A stretch of DNA of 64,000 nucleotides from Tenodera sinensis (GCA_030765045.1 CM060970.1:52786076-52850075); one strand, 5' to 3'. Positions 49,800-60,958 are shown, counted from the stretch's first letter. Translations and numbers: made by a program. Notes: a model not told the origin generated them from the letters alone.

Positions 49800-50070
49800 C
49801 CTGTAACTTGCACCTAGAGTGCAAACCCACAAGGAGAGAGTCAGACACCGCAACCCTCTTTTAGTGTCAAGGATATTGAAATCACATGTTCACTCAAACG
49901 TAAAGCAATGTAGGGTGCCCCGAATCGCCGTGGTGGCACAAATAACCCCTTTCGCCAGAGCCCAACCTCAGGTCCACACAACTGCCAGCACACAGCCAGG
50001 AGACTGAACTGCCAATCCCCTGCGACCCCCAAAAAGCGGGCACAGTTAAGAGAGTAGGAATAGGTGTTTT
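49800..50070. other. GC-richer block, unidentified
   Basis: Composition rises sharply against the AT-rich surroundings (CCCCGAATCGCCGTGG, AACCTCAGGTCCACAC, CCCCTGCGACCCCC). Open frames exist on both strands without motifs. It is probably a repeat or transposon fragment that I cannot name. Confidence 0.3.
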
Positions 50071-50225
50071 CCCCAAGAATTCTAATAAATGCTGTACTAA
50101 ATTATTTTTACTTAAAAAGTTGTAGCTCTGTAAAAGAGTGAAGATCTGGGAGCGGATCGTCAGCCCAGCACCATGTATCAGAGTGAGGAAGAGAATGGTA
50201 TGAAATGACGTAAAGTGAGCTAATT

Positions 50226-50450
50226 ATATGGTCTGGGTGACTCTTGGTTAGGTGCTGGTCTATTGGCTTCAAGGTAGCGGGTTCAAACCCGGTCCAAACC
50301 TGTGCTTTTTCAGTGCGCTTAAAAGCCCTAGCGCCTAAGTCAGATTTATTGACTTGTAAAAGAACTCATGCGGGACTACATTCCGGCACATCGGCGGCAC
50401 TGATACGATCCTGGTAATTGACTGCGTCGTTAACAGTTTATTTACATATC
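50226..50450 (+). mobile_element. tRNA-derived SINE
   Basis: The A box region is TGACTCTTGGTTAGGTGCTG and the B box GGGTTCAAACCC is near perfect (about 50,279-50,290). The body has CTTTTTCAGTGCGC, AAAAGAACTCATGCGGGACT and ATTCCGGCACATCGGCGGCA. The AAAAGAACTC-TGCGGGACT-AATTCCGGCAC series matches a SINE body I associate with polyneopteran insect genomes (from memory). It ends near a GTCGTTAACAG.TT stretch. Confidence 0.7.
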
Positions 50451-50990
50451 TATAATTGAACACCAAACTACATGCACATTGTAAAATTTATGTCCCAGGC
50501 ATTAATTTTATACCTTTTTTATTGTTTTCAAAAATAAAAACACAGGATATAATCATTTCTTGAAAAAAATATTAAGTAAACTCCCTTAATAATTCAACTA
50601 TTAACTACTTAACTATTCTTTAATAGTTGTTAATACATTTTAGAGACGAAATTTCAATCATCCCACTGGTTTGGCAGAAAAACAATGTTATGAGACTAAA
50701 AGGCATTCATTGCTTTAAAGTTTGCGCATTGAGTATTATTGTTTAAAACATCACAATTAAGAATATTCACCAAAAACTCCTACTTTCTTAATCTATAGGA
50801 TATTTATGAGTAGCATATATAATTTCATTCGTTTATTTTGATAAGACATGGGTGGAAGAATTTGAAAATCAGAACGTGGCAGCAAATGAAAAGCTGAGAA
50901 AAGACAGCTTAAAGAGTGTAAGGCTAAAATGGCAGGTTTCTGACTTTCGGTGTATGGAAAACAATTGCATATACAGATACTACTTTGTTG
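50451..50990. other. AT-rich DNA, no gene recognised
   Basis: No coding or repeat assignment. A small inverted pair, CAACTATTAA and TTAATAGTTG (about 50,598-50,641), is present and could form a short hairpin. Confidence 0.35.
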
Positions 50991-50994
50991 TGCT

Positions 50995-51085
50995 TTATTT
51001 ACTTATTTATGTATTTATTCATTTATTCATTTATTCATTTATGTATTTATTCATTTATTCATTTATTCATTTATTCATTTATTTT
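50995..51085 (+). repeat. (ATTTATTC)n / (TTTA)n microsatellite
   Basis: About 90 bp of alternating TTTA and TTCA tetramers, with two TTTATGTA interruptions. The open frame running through it (50,852-51,103) translates to a Tyr/Ile/Phe/Leu run and is an artefact of the tract. Confidence 0.95.
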
Positions 51086-51099
51086 TGGTCCCTCTGCAG

Positions 51100-52690
51100 G
51101 TAATATAGTATTTGAGATTCCTAAGGCTTCTATTGAATAATTTTTTCACTTTAGTGTAGGAAAATGCTTAATTTTTTTACTAAAATGTTACAGAAAGATT
51201 TACATTTGAATATATTAATGTTTCGAAAGGTCTACAGCCATTAAGACTACGTAGAGCAAAAGTTTAAGGTTTTTCTGTTTTTAAGAGCACTAAAATTCAT
51301 AATATTGATTGCCTTTTCTTCGTAACTCTTAGCAGTGTTAAACCATTAGCACATACTTCAAACTGAAATGTTGGTGAACAATTGAAGAGGAAGAGAAAGC
51401 TATAAATAGTAACCGAAATTACGTGATCAGAGCTGTGTAATTGTCGATAGCAGTGTAAACATCTTTAAATATAATTGAATTAATTACATATCCTGAGCTT
51501 TGATTGCATAATCAGAGGCTAACAAGCCGTTTCTCAAATGTGCAAACAGTTGATACTGACTAGGGTCCAAGATCCGGTGAATATGCATTGATTCAGCAAT
51601 TCAAATTTGGTGTCAACAGTACATCCATCATGTACAGGAGCCCAATCTTGGGGGAGGACTCTAACCTCACATTTGACCTCCAAGAAGCTTCTACCCTTCT
51701 ACTTACTGACATATTTTATGCTGGTTAATGTTCCCTGACCTGCTTGTGATATCAAATAAGTTTATGTCAATTTTAGATAAGAAAACTACTGGAAACTAAA
51801 TTCATCGGCACTTTTCCATGCACTCGAGTGTGCATATACATAGCGCCAGTCGTTACACTGTCAGGAGATTTGTGTTTCAGTGCGCATGCGTGGTAGTTTC
51901 TTTCAATTAAAATGCGCTCTAATTTCTTTAGTACTAGATTTGACTATCCACTGCTCAAAGTGCTTTGCGACTTCTTTTGTACATTTTTCGTGTGATGTTT
52001 GGGGTGTTCACTTTAATTAGACATCTCTGAAGCACGGCCTGGAAAGAAAAATTTCGCTCCAACGATATTATAGCACTAGAAGCGGCGGCACGTTTTTCTA
52101 AATGAAAGAACCACATCTCTTTCAACTGCGAGCTTCACTTTTACATTTGGCATCACGTTTTTCAGAAGAAAAATCTCAGTAAATGTATAGAAAGTTTTGC
52201 TTTATATTCTTTGCTGTTTTTCTCCGCATTAAATGTCAGAAGATGTCATTTCTTTGGTAAATTTTATATGGAACCTAAATTAAGACGTGGTTTAACGATT
52301 ACGATGCAGAATGATGTGTCGATACCGGACTTTCGAATGTTTTGATTACTCTTTGCTGAGTATAAATGTGTGTACTATTTACTTAACTAGTTTAACGCCA
52401 CCTCGTGCTAAACAGGAAGGTTTTTTGTTATCGGTTTCCCTTTATAACTCGCCATTTTTCCCACTACCCCTCCATCTTTCTCTTCACTATCAACTTCTTT
52501 CCTCTCCCCTATTCTACTCTCCCATCCTACCATTAGGAATAGGGGTCTCTATCCAGTACGAACGGACCCAATTCCGCCCAACCCGTACCCTCACCCCACC
52601 GGTCCTCACCAAGGGCCCATTGCGGAGGCGAGTCTTGACCCCTAACACCAGAGAAAAATACCTTTACAGAGCGTATAGTACCAGCCACAA
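51100..52690. other. No gene recognised
   Basis: Mostly AT-rich DNA. The end (about 52,430-52,690) is pyrimidine- and C-rich and open in one frame from 52,311, but the translation is Pro/Leu/Ser-rich without motifs. It adjoins the minus-strand SINE below and probably belongs to the same or another repeat. Confidence 0.35.
51881..51892 (+). promoter_or_regulatory. NRF-1/EWG-like site
   Basis: TGCGCATGCGTG differs at one position from the NRF-1 consensus YGCGCAYGCGCR. It is one of two such sites in the right flank (see 61,941). No adjacent gene is visible. Confidence 0.2.
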
Positions 52691-52900
52691 CCCGCCAAAC
52701 ACCGTTGACTCTTCGTAACCCTGAAATAGGTGAGAATCAAATGATGGGAACGGAAAATTGTGGAACAAGAAAGCCGTGGTATGGGGATGGACACCTCAGC
52801 ATTCGCCTGACAAAGGGGAAACCTCAGAAAACCCCAAGTCAAAGTACGCGCCGGCGGGTATCGAACCCGTGTGTAAGTGTGTGAGGCAGCTTCTATTCTA
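52690..52900 (-). mobile_element. tRNA-derived SINE (minus strand)
   Basis: A B box on the minus strand (reverse complement of GGGTATCGAACCCGTG, about 52,856-52,871) marks the head. The body lies toward lower coordinates and includes the plus-strand words GGGGAAACCTCAGAAAACCC and GGGATGGACACCTCAGC. The AAACC-CAGAAAACC-then-box arrangement matches a widespread insect SINE type. The A box side is poorly preserved. Confidence 0.6.
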
Positions 52901-52904
52901 AGGC

Positions 52905-53995
52905 GTCATAATGGACAGAGGCATCGGAAGTTGTTCTTCAAATGTTATATCAACAGCAACGATAAATCAGAGCATGAATAGAAAATTGTGATACTTTATA
53001 TCAATATTTAATTGTGAAACGCCACCAAAAGTTTGCTTATAGTGATTCAAAGCCAAATTCACTGTAGATCTCACATCGATCTTTTCAAGACCAAATAGAC
53101 CACCATCGCAGGTATTTTGAGCCTTTTCAGGAAATCTCTACAAATTTACTACGAGTTGCACTTCTACACGGGCTCATGTAAGAATAAAGAAGAAAGCAGA
53201 AAGGTAACATTTCACTCATAAATAAAATCAGTATATTGAAATCCGCTACAAAAATGCGCCTCAACGCGGGACCAACGTTAAAGCACCAGTTCATATTCAA
53301 AACCCACTATATGTTATGTTTATAAAACTGGCAATAAAGCTGATTTTGTTCTGGGTAATTGATTTAAGTACTGAGTAATAAGATATTACACACACACATA
53401 TATAAGCTCGTTAACACGAATCCCAAGGAACCGATAGGTATAAGTACTCAAAATTACAATATTTTCCTGAAAAAAATTTACATGGTTCGCTGATGTTCAC
53501 AAGAACAAAAATATCTTAATTTCATAACCGATTGTAACTATAATGCAGGAGCATTTTTTTCCCGATTCTTAATTATTGTATAGAACGTAGATTTGGAATT
53601 GAAACTGCTCTGCAATTGTTTTTTCTTTGTACCACGGTCCACTTCAATTAGAACCTTAACCCTTGCATTACAAGGGGTGGGGGTGGGGTGGTCTTTGTAC
53701 CCACCTTCTGTAATTTTTTAAGTTCTGCCCTTTAAAGTTTTGATTAAAGGCAGGCAGTTAATAGTTATTGTCAATCAATATTTCTACTACTGAATTGCAT
53801 ATTTGCTTCAAAATTTTCATTTTTGGTCTTTTTTGAGAAACAATGAAGTATTAAGGTGACCATAAAGTACTGCCCCGTGGGAATAATGTGATTCATGTAA
53901 AAAAGTAAAATATGAAGAGTTAAACAATGTTAAATATCTTTATAAACAAGACATACAAACCAACATAACAAGATGTTCAAGGTGTCCCCCTCCGT
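52905..53995. other. AT-rich DNA with a G-rich tract, no gene recognised
   Basis: No coding region supported. It contains a short CA/TA run (about 53,390-53,404) and the G-rich tract listed separately. Confidence 0.4.
53674..53691 (+). other. G-rich tract, possible G-quadruplex
   Basis: GGGGTGGGGGTGGGGTGG gives three runs of four or more G plus a fourth run of two, separated by single T. Such tracts can form a G-quadruplex on the plus strand (two-tetrad, or three-tetrad if a long run is split). Confidence 0.5.
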
Positions 53996-54002
53996 GTCTC
54001 CC

Positions 54003-54262
54003 TTCATTTCATGCCATATGCAATCAAGTATCTTTCGCATTCGAAGTCCTCCAGCAATCGTTTCCTAGGTCTGCCCAACGATCTGCTTCCTTTAGAATAT
54101 TACATTATCAGTTTAGTAAATCTGATATCTGGCACCCTTTCAACATGCTCTTTCCTCTTTTGTTTGAAATTTTTCAACCTTTCATTTGTATTAAAAATTC
54201 CTAACTCTTCTCTTATACCTTCATTTGTTATTAGGCACCTCTTCCTACATCCTTTCACAGTT
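54003..54262 (-). pseudogene. Decayed LINE 3' end, second copy of the 1.7-kb family
   Basis: On the minus strand the translation has GCRKRCLITNEGIREELGIF, LKNFKQKRKEHVERVPDIRF and, after a TAA at 54,100-54,102, YSKGSRSLGRPRKRLLEDF. It is colinear with the copy at 1,900-2,145 and about 80% identical at the DNA level by eye. Homology starts at the VKG motif, so this copy is more 5'-truncated. The in-frame TAA after Ile-Met occurs at the same alignment position in both copies. It is a dead fragment without the catalytic core. Confidence 0.78.
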
Positions 54263-54840
54263 ACATAACCGAAATAAGTAATTGATAGAGTAAATAAAAG
54301 TGTTTTGGACACGTAAGAAAAATGTACGAGTAAGGAATAAGCGGATTTAAAAAAAATATCTAATCAGTGAAACAAAAGGGGAAAAAGGAGTAGTGATTTT
54401 CGCTTCAAATTGTATCTGAAATCAGAGATTCGAAACTCATTGGATTCAGTGAAGTGCTCGGTCCACACGCGAATGCCGATGTTCCTTTTTTCCATCGGCT
54501 AGGGTCTGGTTAGCTGATTGACTTCTCCTGCCGGTAATCAACATGAGCGCAGCACTTTGTTTGAGTTAACACTTCATATTATGTGTGCATATTATAGTAG
54601 TGATGTGGTCAAGTCGAACTCTACATTACAGGGATTCTGTTCGCTCTCCACAATATTGACCAGGCATGCAAAACGTGATCGCACAATCAAAACAACACCC
54701 TGGCAGAAGCCAGCGGCGGAGCGTGTGTTATCCTTTACATAGAACATCTTTCAAAACAATTTCATTTATCATCCATGGCCCCAACGACTTTGATTAAAAT
54801 ACCTTATATTTAATATATTTTTATGGCAAATAAAATGTAT

Positions 54841-54890
54841 ATATATTGAATATATTATATATATATTGAATATATTATATATATATTGAA
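54841..54890 (+). repeat. 20-bp tandem repeat, 2.5 copies
   Basis: ATATATTGAATATATTATAT occurs twice in full followed by half a unit, with no mismatches. Confidence 0.9.
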
Positions 54891-54939
54891 TTTTCTGGGG
54901 ATGTCTTCAGAAGTCCTCTTTATTCTGGATTACTTTTCT

Positions 54940-55240
54940 GTAGTTGGTAAACCGTGAGAGACAGAATCTTACTAATAAAACACAGAATTTATGTCTAAAA
55001 TCATTGGAGCGAGTCATTTCGGAGATGTTCATTGTTATTTGTTTTAAGTTTCCGACAGTTACACTTTTCTTAAATGGGAAGTTCTTATTTACATTTTTAT
55101 CTCTTGACCATGGAAGGAGAAGGGAATTTGAAGACCACTGCATAGTGACCCTTGCACTTACAACATATTGCCAATAAATAATTTCTGCGAAGGTTTATCT
55201 CGATTAAACTGAAGTACAGGAATAAGCGTTTGCAAGAATA
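54940..55240 (+). repeat. Unnamed repeat family R3, copy 1
   Basis: Landmarks are GTTTTAAGTTTCCGACAG, TTCTTAAATGGGAAG, CATGGAAGGAGAAGGGAATTT, CATAGTGACC and GTTTATCTCGATTAAACTGA. They recur in the same order at 56,540-56,800 and, in part, at 60,455-60,540 and 60,855-60,885. The short frames at 54,907-55,177 fall inside it and are not genes. Confidence 0.45.
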
Positions 55241-55454
55241 GTTTGTACAAGAAAATCATGTGAATGCAACGCCAGATTTCTTTTAATGTTTCATTTATAT
55301 GCCACTTATGCCTTCTAAGTTCATAAACTATAGGTTAACGGCAATTATATTCTTTTGATGTTTTCTGACTTTATAGTGGTTTTACTCCTTGGGTTGATAT
55401 TGTTTTGTGTTAACTACATTAAATTCAGAAACACATTCGTACTTCTATTCATAC

Positions 55455-55605
55455 TTTAGGACTACAGGCAGCCTGAGGAATAATCCTAGCTAAAGAAGAT
55501 TTCGCACCCTCCAGCTGAGAATAGAATCCGGAACCTCTGGGTTTGAAGGTGAGCATGTTAACCACCAGATGACAGTGGCAGTCAAGATGTATGGCATCCA
55601 ACCCA
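55455..55605 (-). mobile_element. tRNA-derived SINE (minus strand)
   Basis: On the minus strand the sequence reads GTCATCTGGTGGTTAACATGC (A-box region, about 55,578-55,558), then after about 15 bp GAGGTTCCGGATTCTATTC (B box with one change), then CTCAGCTGGAGGGTGCG. Order and spacing fit a tRNA-derived head. The body is short and its end unclear. Confidence 0.55.
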
Positions 55606-55689
55606 AAAATTCGATACCATATTTCGCGGAAACACACTTCTGAAAATTTTGAAATTTTTGAAACTTTAGAAATGTTTGTTTTTCTCATT

Positions 55690-56110
55690 TTAGATGCCTC
55701 AATCTTGATTTTCCTCGTGTTTTATTATGTCTCATGTATATTTTGATGTGGGCTTAGAAACTAATTTATACGTTTTCTTCTATAGAGAGAGCATTCTATA
55801 ATTATTTATGATCTTTCCTTAAATTTATACCAAAATTGTTTTTTATACACCAATTGCTTTAATTTATGTATTAACATTCTCTTCCATTTACGCATTTCTA
55901 TCAATTACTAATATTGATGCTACAAAATATTTAAAGGTAAACAAGTTAAAATGATAGGACAATGACCTGTCCTCAGAGCAGGGTAGCTCGATATGCTCTT
56001 CCCATATTTGAGCTATGAATGGGAAATTCTGTCTTCGTCTTTGATTTGCTTAACCTATATTTTTGAAACTTATTTTAAGTTTCACTCCTCTGCCATCTGG
56101 GCTTGAGCCT
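55690..56110. other. No feature recognised
   Basis: AT-rich sequence between a SINE and a LINE fossil. The part next to 56,110 may be the 3' untranslated part or tail region of the minus-strand LINE. Confidence 0.3.
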
Positions 56111-56207
56111 CAGTTTTGGCACTTGACACTAGTTGTCATTTTTCTTGCATTTATCACTTTTTCCCTACTGTCACTGTCATATTCAGGTTATGTCCCCATC
56201 TTCCTTT

Positions 56208-56505
56208 CTACTCGATTGTCTTAGTTGCTGAGCACATGTTCTTGGGGCTTTCAGGCGTTGAGGTCCTCGTTGTCCTGGTCCAGGTGCTGCCAGCGTTCCT
56301 CTTCATTCGTCCGCCTATCTCGTCCTAGGTTTTCCCGACCGCCTCTTCGCTTCTCTTGGATCCCACATCGGTACTATATTTGTCCAGTGGTTGTTGTTGA
56401 ACCTTACTGTGTGACCTGATCATCTGCACTTCGCTACTTTCGCGAAGTCTTTCACTTGCGTCCTTATTTCCGTATTCCTTTTCCAGTCTCCGGACAAAAT
56501 ATTAC
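56208..56505 (-). pseudogene. Decayed LINE of a second family, reverse transcriptase C-terminal tail
   Basis: Read on the minus strand from about 56,505, one frame gives DWKRNTEIRTQVKDFAKVAK, then CR-stop-SGHTVR, then NNNHWTNIVPMWDPREAKRR and SGKPRTR-stop-ADE. A frameshift follows, after which MKRNAGSTWTRTTRTSTPE ends at TAG 56,208-56,210. The pattern W-GH, (R/N)HW, W-PR, GKP-TRW-DE, AGSTW is the standard C-terminal tail of insect endonuclease-reverse transcriptase LINEs. Both stops sit where the family has Trp. It differs clearly from the VGRPRKQW family at 1.7 and 54 kb. The plus-strand open frames at 56,116-56,419 are shadows. Confidence 0.75.
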
Positions 56506-56539
56506 TATACAAAAGATCTCATTGTCACACAACTTATGT

Positions 56540-56800
56540 CCAATACTTTTTCATTGTGCAGTTAACTATTGCCAAGATATTTCTCGTTATTGGTTTAAAT
56601 CTGCAGAGTTAATACTATTCTTAAATGGGAAACCATCCGTTTTCCTCTCTCCTGGTCAAGCAAAGAGAACAGAATATCAAAATCATCACATAGCGACCAA
56701 GTGTTAACATTTCACTATCGCTTAAGCCTACTGTACTCTCCTACACCTATTCCCATTATTTACAAGAAATAAACGAACATTACTGTCTCCCGTAGAGTTT
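56540..56800 (+). repeat. Unnamed repeat family R3, copy 2
   Basis: It contains TTCTTAAATGGGAAAC, a CTCCTGGTCAAGCAAAGAGA segment, AGAATATCAAAATCATCAC, ATAGCGACC, and CACTATCGCTTAAGCCTACTG. The last three are shared closely with 60,480-60,535 and the first two with 55,065-55,150. Confidence 0.45.
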
Positions 56801-57720
56801 AAGTGAATTACTTATATAGTATATAACGAGAATATTTATTTTACTTACTAGAATATAGCCTCTGCTGCAACCTCAATTGACAAACTGATGATTTCAAGTC
56901 TCTCCTCAAAATACTCTTAACCTGAATCGATTTAACCCACATCTGAAATATGTCAGCACCTTTTTTGTACTTCTAAATGTAAACTTTCAACTCCCTACTT
57001 ACAGGGTTGGCCAATTGTTTCAAGGGCAAGGAAGGGTAGATAAATGGACAAACATAGATTTGCAGCACTTTACACATCCAAAATCGCGCAATTTTACTTT
57101 TGTGCACAATATAAAAAGCAGTATATACTCACATAACGGTTATTTTCTCATCTTGTATGGAACGAAAAATCTCTAATTTCAAGTATTGCTAAAAATATTC
57201 AGTTTTCAAAGCTCATATGAGACTATTCTTCCCAATAGTCTTGGGAAGAAACGTTGTTCCATCAAGTGGGGGCGATCACCTGGCAGTGGCCGTTACCTTC
57301 GTTGCTAGATAGACAACGAAGATGGTGATGGAACGAGGGGACCTACAGTTTTTATCCTAAACTCCAAACTAGCTGGATATTGGGCATAGTTCACATGAGC
57401 TGAGAGCTCAAGGCCTGGATGGGGACGACTTAAAGTGACCACCACATAGCTAGGAAACGATTGTCCATTGAGCAATAACATTTCAAAGGTCGCTTCTATC
57501 TCACGCAAGTGCATCAAGTTAACAGAACTTGGTTCATACGTGTATGTGTAAACACTGAGCAAATCAAACGTCTATACAGAAAGGTAAGACACCGTTTAGT
57601 GTGTCATAATCCAAGAACAACCAAGAAATAATTAAAAGAACTATTCTTCAAACTTGTACAGTACATACTCAAACCAAATCAAAGCTTGAGAGTTGAACTG
57701 TCCGTTACAGTTCTGCAGTT
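56801..57720. other. No gene recognised; two short hairpins
   Basis: A minus-strand open frame (57,305-57,562) shows no motif, and its sequence (CTAGTTTGGAGTTTAGG on the minus strand) looks repeat-like. Two perfect hairpins are present: 10-bp stems with a 5-base loop at 57,226-57,250 (TTCTTCCCAA/TTGGGAAGAA), and 8-bp stems with a 9-base loop at 57,297-57,321 (CTTCGTTG/CAACGAAG). Confidence 0.4.
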
Positions 57721-57724
57721 CTAA

Positions 57725-57905
57725 ACTGAGCAAACGTTTCTCACTAGTAGAACTGGCTCAGTGCCAAACTAGTGCGTTTGAATCTGTGTGCTACTCGGGA
57801 AGTAGGTTCGAATCTAGCCAACCACACCTTTTATATGGAAGTAAATTATGTTATACAATATCCGCCCTAAGGCCTGTGAAATATTATCGGCTGTTCTCAC
57901 AAACT
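57725..57905 (+). mobile_element. tRNA-derived SINE
   Basis: A B box, AGGTTCGAATCTAGCC (about 57,802-57,817), is preceded by an A-box-like AACTGGCTCAGTGCC (about 57,751-57,765), a spacing of about 40 bp. A body with CCGCCCTAAGGCCTGTGAAA follows. No cloverleaf can be drawn. Confidence 0.5.
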
Positions 57906-57909
57906 ACAA

Positions 57910-60390
57910 AACAAAGAAGGACATAGCGGCCTGATCTCCTGTTGCTTTTAAATGTAACAAAAGTTAATAAAACATGGTTACCCTTTTGTTAATTGCAGCA
58001 TACCCATCACTAATTCCGATATATTTACAAAGGTTGATAACCATCCGTGCAGTACCCAGGAATGAAAGCACACTATTGTATTCAGTGCTGGTCATGATAT
58101 AAATATGTGAATGTATCTATCGCTAAACTATTTTAGATTTTCCATAATATGTGTTACAAATTTTAGCTAAGAATATGGAGTATATATTGACAATTGAAGA
58201 AAGTAAATACAGGGGTACAAAAACTGTGCATATGAACTTAGGTCTGAAAGTACGCAAAGCACGTGGGTTTCCTATGAGCCATAGGTGCTTGAGCATCAAG
58301 AAGTATATTGTCACATTCAGTTAAAACAAGGGGCTATAACGCAGCCATGTTTTTGTGGTAACATGGTTCATTTATTGCATTCAGGGCACTAGATAACTTA
58401 CAATTCAGGAATTCAGGTCATTGCTTATTTGCTCCTATTTGTATAAATACCAATAAGCATAGAGCCAGACAGATATACTTTACTGCTGTGCTGACGCATT
58501 GATTGTCGAAGAATGGGAAGAATAGCAGAGTTTGCTATACCGACCGCTTTCTTTATCAAGAACAAATACAAATGCGAGTGGCAATTGAAGAGATAGCCCA
58601 TGTGTGTATCTGACGGACCGTAACATACTATGGAACAGAGACAATCAATAAACTCAGTTGGAAATATCGAGTTGTGAAAACCGCGCTACAACACGATGTC
58701 GAACTTATAAATATTCTGCTCTCCTAATGCGCTCAATCATTTTTCCAGGGCTATGCCATGCTTTGTTACATTTCTCAATTTCTAAGAATTCTGTCAGATG
58801 TTTTCTCAGTGGAATGCATGGTGATGTGAACATTTCAGAACTTATATTCTTCTGACTACTAAATTCTGTTGTTCAAAAAGGAGCCAGGCACCGAGCTTAG
58901 TTTTATCGTATGTATACGTCTCAAAAGTAGGGGGAAAAGTCCGAAAGTCCCAGAGAATATAGGTAAGAGTGTAGTAGCATCACTGTAAAACACCTAGGCA
59001 CCTAGGTTTACTACTTGGACATTAAAATGGCAGTGACAACAGAGACTCTACTTCGTCTTCAATAACTGAAGCACCCTTCCTAAAGTGTATATTTTCGTTG
59101 AAATACTGTTTAAAATGCAAGATTTACATTTCTGGCTTATCTTACAAAATGGACAATAAATACTGGTATTCCCACAAATTCGTGTTGAAAGATAAGCTGT
59201 GTCAGTTTGAAACAGTCACCACTCATAACACTTGAGTTCCTTTTTGTGAGTAGCAGACATGCTGACGGCACAGAAAAGGAAAGAAATATGAACACGTGTC
59301 AACTAAAATTGGAGAGAACAGTTCCTGGCTTCATACTAAAGCACAAAATAAGGAGTGACAGCTCAGGAATCTAGTCCACTACAGCTATGCTCTGTCGTAG
59401 AGACCAGACCTAGATCAATAGCATTCTTTCAGTGATAAGAGATGATGCATAAAATATTAATATATAATTAGAATGAAGACAAAATGAATTTTGCAAGAAT
59501 TTGTACAGAATCTATATCTTTTAGCAGTTTAAATAGTTACACTGAAGCACTGAAGAATAAAATATCAGATGAATCGCTCCTATTGTTTTGAATTATGCAA
59601 ACGACTAAGAAGCAGATGTGTCTTGAGTCTATCTTGACCGAACACCCAACACTTCACATATGGACATAGACAGAAGACGGCTAACATCTCAGTGAATAAG
59701 CAATTTAAGGGACAAAAGGTATTCGCAATATAAATTCATTCTAAAAACATCGCACTCTTATACTGAGACTTTCATCAGGTTTCTACACAATTTACAATTT
59801 TTTTAGAGTATACATTGTACATACTCTCTCTCAAAACTCCTAATGAGCGAGAATCTGTAATAGATTCACTTCAAAATGAGTTAAAACAAAATGGCAGATC
59901 TGTGCCAAGGGATAGTGAGAGGTTATGACCAATTGAGGAGAGATTAAATAGCTTAATAATTCAATGTTGGCATAAATCACAGCACTTAATAGTTTTTATA
60001 GTATCCGTAATAGTTTAACCATGTTTATTAATTAAGATGAAACGCCAATAGAATTTTACATTTGCACAAATGGATCATAACACATTGTCGTGTAACGGTG
60101 TTTTGCACACACGACTGTAGATTTCGGGATTGTAGGTAAGCCCCGAATCTTAGCTCAAAAACAAGGCAGCTCAGCAATTAATAAGGCACAATTCAAAGGT
60201 GGGAAGAAGTTTATTAGTAAAACTCCAAGAATTTAGTAAAGTCCTCGTTGAATACTGGCGGCAGGTCCACCAGCATTACACAGATGCCTTTCAGAACATA
60301 AGTAACCACCAAGTCATTTCCAACGGGATGTCTTATAGCTTTAATGCCATTAACTTCCCCGTTGAGATCATTGCTTATGATTAGCGATTA
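57910..60390. other. AT-rich intergenic DNA, no gene recognised
   Basis: About 2.5 kb in which I see no supportable coding region, RNA gene or repeat family. Short frames at 58,123-58,314, 58,658-58,855 and 60,199-60,384 have no motifs. Confidence 0.45.
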
Positions 60391-60394
60391 AAGA

Positions 60395-60470
60395 AAAGAC
60401 AAATTCCTACAATAAGGTTTGAACCTACGAAATGTCCGTAGACTGACGTCGAGCCCATTCGAGGAGAATA
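60395..60470 (-). mobile_element. Possible SINE head (minus strand)
   Basis: The minus strand has GTAGGTTCAAACC, a good B box (reverse complement at about 60,418-60,430), preceded by GGGCTCGACGTCAGTC. The A box is not convincing. It adjoins R3 copy 3, so the R3 family may be the body of such an element. Confidence 0.3.
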
Positions 60471-60540
60471 GAATTTCAAAGCCAACACATAGCGACTAGT
60501 TCTTAAAAGATTTGACCATCACTTAAGCTTACTGGATTGC
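60455..60540 (+). repeat. Unnamed repeat family R3, copy 3 (partial)
   Basis: CGAGGAGAATAGAATTTCAA, CACATAGCGACTAG, and CCATCACTTAAGCTTACTG match 56,650-56,735. A separate short match, GTTTATTTCGATTAACTTGA at about 60,859, corresponds to the end of copy 1. Confidence 0.45.
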
Positions 60541-60689
60541 TACATTTCCACTGTGCCTGCAAGGAAATAGAGAGTTCAGTTTTCATTTATGGATGTTCAT
60601 TAACTGCTGTGGTTCTCAAGAGTCCCATTCTATATTGGGCCGTGAAAAACTGCTTAATGTTGCTCAGAGCACTTTTCTTCTGCTTGAGA

Positions 60690-60830
60690 CTCTTACGTGC
60701 CGCAAATGTACGAAATGCCACCTCTGACTTTACTTCCCTTCCGAAGGATTTTATGTCCTCCCCTGGGCGTTACCGAGACCAGAGACCAGAGGCTAGCATG
60801 TTACTCCACCAGGCAGAAGGACTTAAGAAA
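60690..60830. other. GC-richer block, unidentified
   Basis: The segment ACCTCTGACTTTACTTCCC and CTTCCGAAGGATTTTATGTC through CCAGAGGCTAGCATG stands out in composition and looks like a repeat body, but I cannot name it. The open frames crossing it are not credible genes. Confidence 0.25.
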
Positions 60831-60958
60831 ATATGTAATGAAACCTGTTTTACAAATGTTTATTTCGATTAACTTGAAGTAGACAGAAAAATAGATGTAC
60901 ACCAGGGACAGGAGGAGAAAAAAAAATGAGTAATGTCTGGAAGGCCAAAGTCTAAGTC

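Noticed and set aside
50852..51103. Small membrane protein (Tyr/Ile/Phe-rich)
   Set aside because: Its second half is the translation of a TTTA/TTCA microsatellite.
52311..52718. 135-codon open frame
   Set aside because: Pro/Leu/Ser-rich translation of a pyrimidine-rich repeat next to a minus-strand SINE, no motif, no start context.
57305..57562. Minus-strand 85-codon frame as a gene
   Set aside because: No recognisable motif; the segment reads like a repeat body and lacks splice or promoter support. Not excluded by a search, which I could not run.
60537..60872. 111-codon plus-strand frame
   Set aside because: It crosses an R3 copy and a GC-rich repeat-like block, and the peptide has no motif.
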